DNA from: Hirudinaria manillensis
Taxonomy: Eukaryota > Annelida > Clitellata > Hirudinida > Hirudinidae
Assembly: GCA_034509925.1 (NCBI GenBank)
Contig: CM067536.1
Location: 5,403,501 to 5,467,500 of the forward strand
Direction: 5' to 3'
Length of the DNA: 64,000 bases
Positions 58,929 through 64,000 of the stretch are shown here, in pieces. The translations under genes and the position numbers were made by a program. Position 1 is the first letter of the stretch; each line of letters begins with the position of its first letter. The notes under the pieces were generated by a model. It saw nothing but the letters and a program-made list of their open reading frames with translations. It searched no databases and was not told the DNA's origin.

Positions 58929-59927
58929 CGAAGATACGTAGTTACTCGCGGTTTTATTAATCGGGATAAAGGACACTGACTGAGGTGGATCAATGAACTA
59001 TCGAGTCAAAACGTTATGGAAAGAAAATCGATTGGTAAACTTACTGGTTCTTGATGTGTGAGTAAAAAGAGGCTAGTAAAATGATGCATTTTGGAAATGG
59101 AAGAGGCAATGCAGAGTGAATTTGTCATGCTTCTGACCGTTGCTGGCCATTTTCCAACGCTAGTTGTTTGGTTTAATTAAGTTTTTATGAAGAAGTGGAC
59201 TATCGTTTTAAAGGAAGTTAAATATTCAAAATAACGAAATGACACAACAGACAGATAAATTTATTTCGATCGAAAATGCTGAAAAACGAATTGTTGTGAT
59301 TATCAGCAGGTAGAATGCTCTGGAGAAAATTAATATGGTTTAAGGTATTTTATTAAACATACAGCGACATTTCTAAATTCTATATAAAATAGTTTCGTTA
59401 ATTTCAAACAAATAAAAAAATTCATTCATATATTTCCACTTAAATATGGTAACTGAAATAACAAAATGGACTTATCGAACAACTCTTTTAAATTCATCAG
59501 CAATATTTACAAAAAACTAAAATATTGACGTCATTGAAATAGAACAGTGATAATGAATTCAATTTTACGAAGACAATCTAGAACTGAAACGACCCAGCGA
59601 GAGGCAGTAGAAGTAATCTTTCATTTGAAAGAAATGCAATTTGGAATTGAAAGAAGAAATGCAGAGTGATTTTGTCATCCTTGAGATGCGGCCTTTCACG
59701 AGTTTATTTGACTGAGTGAATGACGTGTCATGATGATTCCTAAAATGAAGAATTATACTTACACTAGAACTGACACGAAGCAGCAAAAGAAGTTATCTTT
59801 CATTTGAAAAAAATAAAGTTTTAAATTTTTTGGAAACGCAAATTGAAATGTTATTTTTATCCCTTGAAACCAATTAAAAATTTATAGCAGAATTATATCG
59901 AAACTCAAATTGAAATGTTATTTTTAT
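58929..59927. repeat. Array spacer 9 (TRIM-derived)
   Basis: Typical composite-unit spacer. Confidence 0.85.
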
Positions 59928-59934
59928 TTAATGA

Positions 59935-60081
59935 GCCGGGAAAGCGCGAACGCATCTCCCTAGACGCAAAATTAATGCGCCCGAGTTACACCATTTGATG
60001 TAATCGCAGGAATCAACCACGTGTGGTCTCCTCCTGGGTGATTCGCCTTCTTGATCGCGTCTCACCTGCGCCAGGTAAGTT
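59935..60081 (-). ncRNA. RNU1: U1 snRNA copy 48
   Basis: Canonical 5' end. Confidence 0.9.
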
Positions 60082-60250
60082 AAATTTACGAGGCGAGGTA
60101 AACTAGGTTTATGCATCCACCCGAAAAGAGTATATGGTGCTGATTTCAAGTAATAAAATTTTAAAAGATCCTGCATCCCTTGAAACCAATTAAAAATTTA
60201 TAGCAGAATTATATCGAAACTCAAATTGAAATGTTATTTTTATTTAATGA

Positions 60251-60397
60251 GCCGGGAAAGCGCGAACGCATCTCCCTAGACGCAAAATTAATGCGCCCGA
60301 GTTACACCATTTGATGTAATCGCAGGAATCAACCACGTGTGGTCTCCTCCTGGGTGATTCGCCTTCTTGATCGCGTCTCACCTGCGCCAGGTAAGTT
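60251..60397 (-). ncRNA. RNU1: U1 snRNA copy 49
   Basis: Canonical 5' end. Confidence 0.9.
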
Positions 60398-60673
60398 AAA
60401 TTTACGAGGCAAGGTAAACTAGGTTTATGCATCCACCCGAAAAGAGTATATGGTGTTGATTTCAAGTAATAAAATTTTAAAAGATCCTGCATATTTTGAA
60501 ACGAATTAAAAATTTATAGCAGAATTATATCGAAACGCAAATTGAAATGTTATTTTTATTTAATGAATGACGTGTGATGATGAATCCTAAAATGAAGAAT
60601 TATACTTACTCTAGAACTGACACGAAGCAGAGAGAGGCAGCAGAAGAAGTTATCTTTCATTTAAAAAAAATAA

Positions 60674-60905
60674 ACCAGTCGGATAGCGATTCTCACCTCC
60701 CCACCCGTCTGAGACGGGAAGGAGCGTTCATCGATGGGAAGAGCAGTGGATGTCTTCGTTTCCAAAGACGGCCAAACCACGCCAACCATTCCTCGCGCTC
60801 AGTGAGAGACGCCGGGACTCGTCATCCTGGTTTGGGTCCCAGAATCAGTTTTGACTGACGTCCTGGCGAAACCATCTATAAAGATGATCCCTGGAAGTAT
60901 GACTT
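60674..60905 (-). ncRNA. SNORD3: U3 snoRNA copy 10
   Basis: Full length, with one private change near 60751 (plus-strand GTGGATG for GTGGACG). Confidence 0.87.
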
Positions 60906-61837
60906 CGAAGATACGTAGTTACTCGCGGTTTTATTAATCGGGATAAAGGACACTGACTGAGGTGGATCAATGAACTATCGAGTCAAAACGTTATGGAAAG
61001 AAAATCGATTGGTAAACTTACTGGTTCTTGATGTGTGAGTAAAAAGAGGCTAGTAAAATGATGCATTTTGGAAATGGAAGAGGCAATGCAGAGTGAATTT
61101 GTCATGCTTCTGACCGTTGCTGGCCATTTTCCAACGCTAGTTGTTTGGTTTAATTAAGTTTTTATGAAGAAGTGGACTATCGTTTTAAAGGAAGTTAAAT
61201 ATTCAAAATAACGAAATGACACAACAGACAGATAAATTTATTTCGATCGAAAATGCTGAAAAACGAATTGTTGTGATTATCAGCAGGTAGAATGCTCTGG
61301 AGAAAATTAATATGGTTTAAGGTATTTTATTAAACATACAGCGACATTTCTAAATTCTGTATAAAATAGTTTCGTTAATTTCAAACAAATAAAAAAATTC
61401 GTTCATATATTTCCACTTAAATATGGTAACTGAAATAACAAAATGGACTTATCGAACAACTCTTTTAAATTCATCAGCAATATTTACAAGAAACTAAAAT
61501 ATTGACGTCATTGAAATAGAACAGTGATAATGAATTCAATTTTATGAAGACAATCTAGAACTGAAACGACCCAGCGAGAGGCAGTAGAAGTAATCTTTCA
61601 TTTGTAAGAAATGCAATTTGGAATTGAAAGAAGAAATGCAGAGTGATTTTGTCATCCTTGAGATGCGGCCTTTCACGAGTTTATTTGACTGAGTGAATGA
61701 CGTGTCATGATGATTCCTAAAATGAAGAATTATACTTACACTAGAACTGACACGAAGCAGCAAAAGAAGTTATCTTTCATTTGAAAAAAATAAAGTTTTA
61801 AATTTTTTGGAAACGCAAATTGAAATGTTATTTTTAT
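60906..61837. repeat. Array spacer 10 (TRIM-derived)
   Basis: Short spacer form like spacers 1 and 3, with several private substitutions. Confidence 0.85.
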
Positions 61838-61844
61838 TTAATGA

Positions 61845-61991
61845 GCCGGGAAAGCGCGAACGCATCTCCCTAGACGCAAAATTAATGCGCCCGAGTTACA
61901 CCATTTGATGTAATCGCAGGAATCAACCACGTGTGGTCTCCTCCTGGGTGATTCGCCTTCTTGATCGCGTCTCACCTGCGCCAGGTAAGTT
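61845..61991 (-). ncRNA. RNU1: U1 snRNA copy 50
   Basis: Canonical 5' end. Confidence 0.9.
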
Positions 61992-62160
61992 AAATTTACG
62001 AGGCGAGGTAAACTAGGTTTATGCATCCACCCGAAAAGAGTATATGGTGCTGATTTCAAGTAATAAAATTTTAAAAGATCCTGCATCCCTTGAAACCAAT
62101 TAAAAATTTATAGCAGAATTATATCGAAACTCAAATTGAAATGTTATTTTTATTTAATGA

Positions 62161-62307
62161 GCCGGGAAAGCGCGAACGCATCTCCCTAGACGCAAAATTA
62201 ATGCGCCCGAGTTACACCATTTGATGTAATCGCAGGAATCAACCACGTGTGGTCTCCTCCTGGGTGATTCGCCTTCTTGATCGCGTCTCACCTGCGCCAG
62301 GTAAGTT
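62161..62307 (-). ncRNA. RNU1: U1 snRNA copy 51
   Basis: Canonical 5' end. Confidence 0.9.
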
Positions 62308-62584
62308 AAATTTACGAGGCAAGGTAAACTAGGTTTATGCATCCACCCGAAAAGAGTATATGGTGTTGATTTCAAGTAATAAAATTTTAAAAGATCCTGC
62401 ATATTTTGAAACGAATTAAAAATTTATAGCAGAATTATATCGAAACGCAAATTGAAATGTTATTTTTATTTAATGAATGACGTGTGATGATGAATCCTAA
62501 AATGAAGAATTATACTTACTCTAGAACTGACACGAAGCAGAGAGAGGCAGCAGAAGAAGTTATCTTTCATTTAAAAAAAAAAAA

Positions 62585-62816
62585 ACCAGTCGGATAGCGA
62601 TTCTCACCTCCCCACCCGTCTGAGACGGGAAGGAGCGTTCATCGATGGGAAGAGCAGTGGACGTCTTCGTTTCCAAAGACGGCCAAACCACGCCAACCAT
62701 TCCTCGCGCTCAGTGAGAGACGCCGGGACTCGTCATCCTGGTTTGGGTCCCAGAATCAGTTTTGACTGACGTCCTGGCGAAACCATCTATAAAGATGATC
62801 CCTGGAAGTATGACTT
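62585..62816 (-). ncRNA. SNORD3: U3 snoRNA copy 11
   Basis: Full length; the T in the downstream A-rich run is lost. Confidence 0.87.
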
Positions 62817-63815
62817 CGAAGATACGTAGTTACTCGCGGTTTTATTAATCGGGATAAAGGACACTGACTGAGGTGGATCAATGAACTATCGAGTCAAAAC
62901 GTTATGGAAAGAAAATCGATTGGTAAACTTACTGGTTCTTGATGTGTGAGTAAAAAGAGGCTAGTAAAATGATGCATTTTGGAAATGGAAGAGGCAATGC
63001 AGAGTGAATTTGTCATGCTTCTGACCGTTGCTGGCCATTTTCCAACGCTAGTTGTTTGGTTTAATTAAGTTTTTATGAAGAAGTGGACTATCGTTTTAAA
63101 GGAAGTTAAATATTCAAAATAACGAAATGACACAACAGACAGATAAATTTATTTCGATCGAAAATGCTGAAAACGAATTGTTGTGATTATCAGCAGGTAG
63201 AATGCTCTGGAGAAAATTAATATGGTTTAAGGTATTTTATTAAACATACAGCGACATTTCTAAATTCTATATAAAATAGTTTCGTTAATTTCAAACAAAT
63301 AAAAAAATTCATTCATATATTTCCACTTAAATATGGTAACTGAAATAACAAAATGGACTTATCGAACAACTCTTTTAAATTCATCAGCAATATTTACAAA
63401 AAACTAAAATATTGACGTCATTGAAATAGAACAGTGATAATGAATTCAATTTTACGAAGACAATCTAGAACTGAAACGACCCAGCGAGAGGCAGTAGAAG
63501 TAATCTTTCATTTGAAAGAAATGCAATTTGGAATTGAAAGAAGAAATGCAGAGTGATTTTGTCATCCTTGAGATGCGGCCTTTCACGAGTTTATTTGACT
63601 GAGTGAATGACGTGTCATGATGATTCCTAAAATGAAGAATTATACTTACACTAGAACTGACACGAAGCAGCAAAAGAAGTTATCTTTCATTTGAAAAAAA
63701 TAAAGTTTTAAATTTTTTGGAAACGCAAATTGAAATGTTATTTTTATCCCTTGAAACCCAATTAAAAATTTATAGCAGAATTATATCGAAACTCAAATTG
63801 AAATGTTATTTTTAT
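62817..63815. repeat. Array spacer 11 (TRIM-derived)
   Basis: Typical composite-unit spacer with one extra C near its end. Confidence 0.85.
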
Positions 63816-63822
63816 TTAATGA

Positions 63823-63969
63823 GCCGGGAAAGCGCGAACGCATCTCCCTAGACGCAAAATTAATGCGCCCGAGTTACACCATTTGATGTAATCGCAGGAA
63901 TCAACCACGTGTGGTCTCCTCCTGGGTGATTCGCCTTCTTGATCGCGTCTCACCTGCGCCAGGTAAGTT
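63823..63969 (-). ncRNA. RNU1: U1 snRNA copy 52
   Basis: Complete RNA, but the window ends 31 bp upstream of its 5' end, so its promoter is cut off. Confidence 0.9.
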
Positions 63970-64000
63970 AAATTTACGAGGCGAGGTAAACTAGGTTTAT

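Larger units (their letters stand above)
32798..64000 (-). repeat. Tandem array of U1 snRNA and U3 snoRNA genes (continues beyond window)
   Basis: 31 kb of tandem repeats, all RNA genes on the minus strand. The basic unit is 316 bp (U1 gene of about 147 bp plus about 169 bp flank). Runs of U1 units (4, 5, 15, 5, 11, 1, 2, 2, 2, 2, 2, then at least 1) are separated by a block holding one U3 gene and a TRIM-derived spacer of about 1 kb. In the right third (54-61.8 kb) the composite unit is about 1978 bp: two U1, one U3, one spacer. High identity over the whole array implies concerted evolution or recent amplification. The spacing of 52 gene copies with only rare unit-length changes argues against a simple assembly collapse. 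Confidence 0.93.

Noticed and set aside
32698..60858. Plus-strand 94-95 aa ORFs (MMMNPKMKNYTYSR type)
   Set aside because: They lie antisense across the U3 gene and its 3' flank. The length change from A-run slippage and the lack of any family match point to chance frames.
35346..63673. Minus-strand 73 aa ORFs (MLLRVSSSVS type)
   Set aside because: They fall in the TRIM-derived spacer near the U3 3' flank remnant; the parental flank at 32.5 kb does not keep the frame.
33099..64000. Dozens of identical 62-98 aa minus-strand ORFs (ending ...GRCVRAFPAH)
   Set aside because: They run through the U1 RNA sense strand; their conservation is that of the U1 gene and flank. No domain, and some copies lose the upstream start while U1 stays intact.
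33099..64000. CRISPR array or satellite DNA
   Set aside because: The repeats are 316 bp with no variable spacers, in a eukaryotic genome, and the units encode recognisable RNAs.

Overview
Eukaryotic nuclear DNA from a compact, AT-rich, intron-rich animal genome. Evidence for this is TM9SF1, a TRIM-NHL protein, PMP22/claudin-like tetraspans, a FAAP100-like Fanconi protein, archease and a proteasome beta5 subunit, all with introns mostly of about 50-300 bp. The lineage cannot be fixed from the window; a sponge- or tunicate-like compact invertebrate genome fits. All gene models were built by hand from homology, reading frame and splice sites. Every complete model sums to a multiple of three except the CARF/ZSWIM-like gene, which carries a one-base frameshift.

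Layout, 1-32 kb: nine or ten spliced protein genes. In order: C-terminal end of an unrecognised gene (+), C2HC zinc-finger protein (-), J-domain protein (-), proteasome beta5 (-), two tandem claudin-like tetraspans (+), MULE-transposase-derived CARF/ZSWIM-like gene with a frameshift (-), decayed LINE fragment, FAAP100-like gene (+), TM9SF1 (-), archease/ZBTB8OS (+, with an AT-AC minor-spliceosome intron and an 11-nt microexon), TRIM-NHL (-, with a GC-AG intron).

Layout, 32.8-64 kb: a tandem array of non-coding RNA genes, all on the minus strand and running off the window end. The 316-bp unit is a U1 spliceosomal snRNA gene (52 copies). It alternates with a U3 box C/D snoRNA gene (11 full copies and one 5'-truncated copy) and a spacer of about 1 kb that is itself a duplicated copy of the start codon and 5' flank of the neighbouring TRIM-NHL gene. 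Recurrent small ORFs in this region are by-products of the RNA genes.

Most notable: (i) the U1 RNA keeps its 5' end, 70K loop, Sm site and stem-loops 3 and 4, but stem-loop 2 is shortened and the U1A-binding loop is gone; (ii) six U1 copies carry paired changes at the 5' end that make them complementary to AAG|GTTAGT donors; (iii) about 24 of 60 donors inferred in the neighbouring genes have T at +3, an unusually high share for an animal. Together these suggest a diversified U1 repertoire matched to an unusual donor-site landscape.
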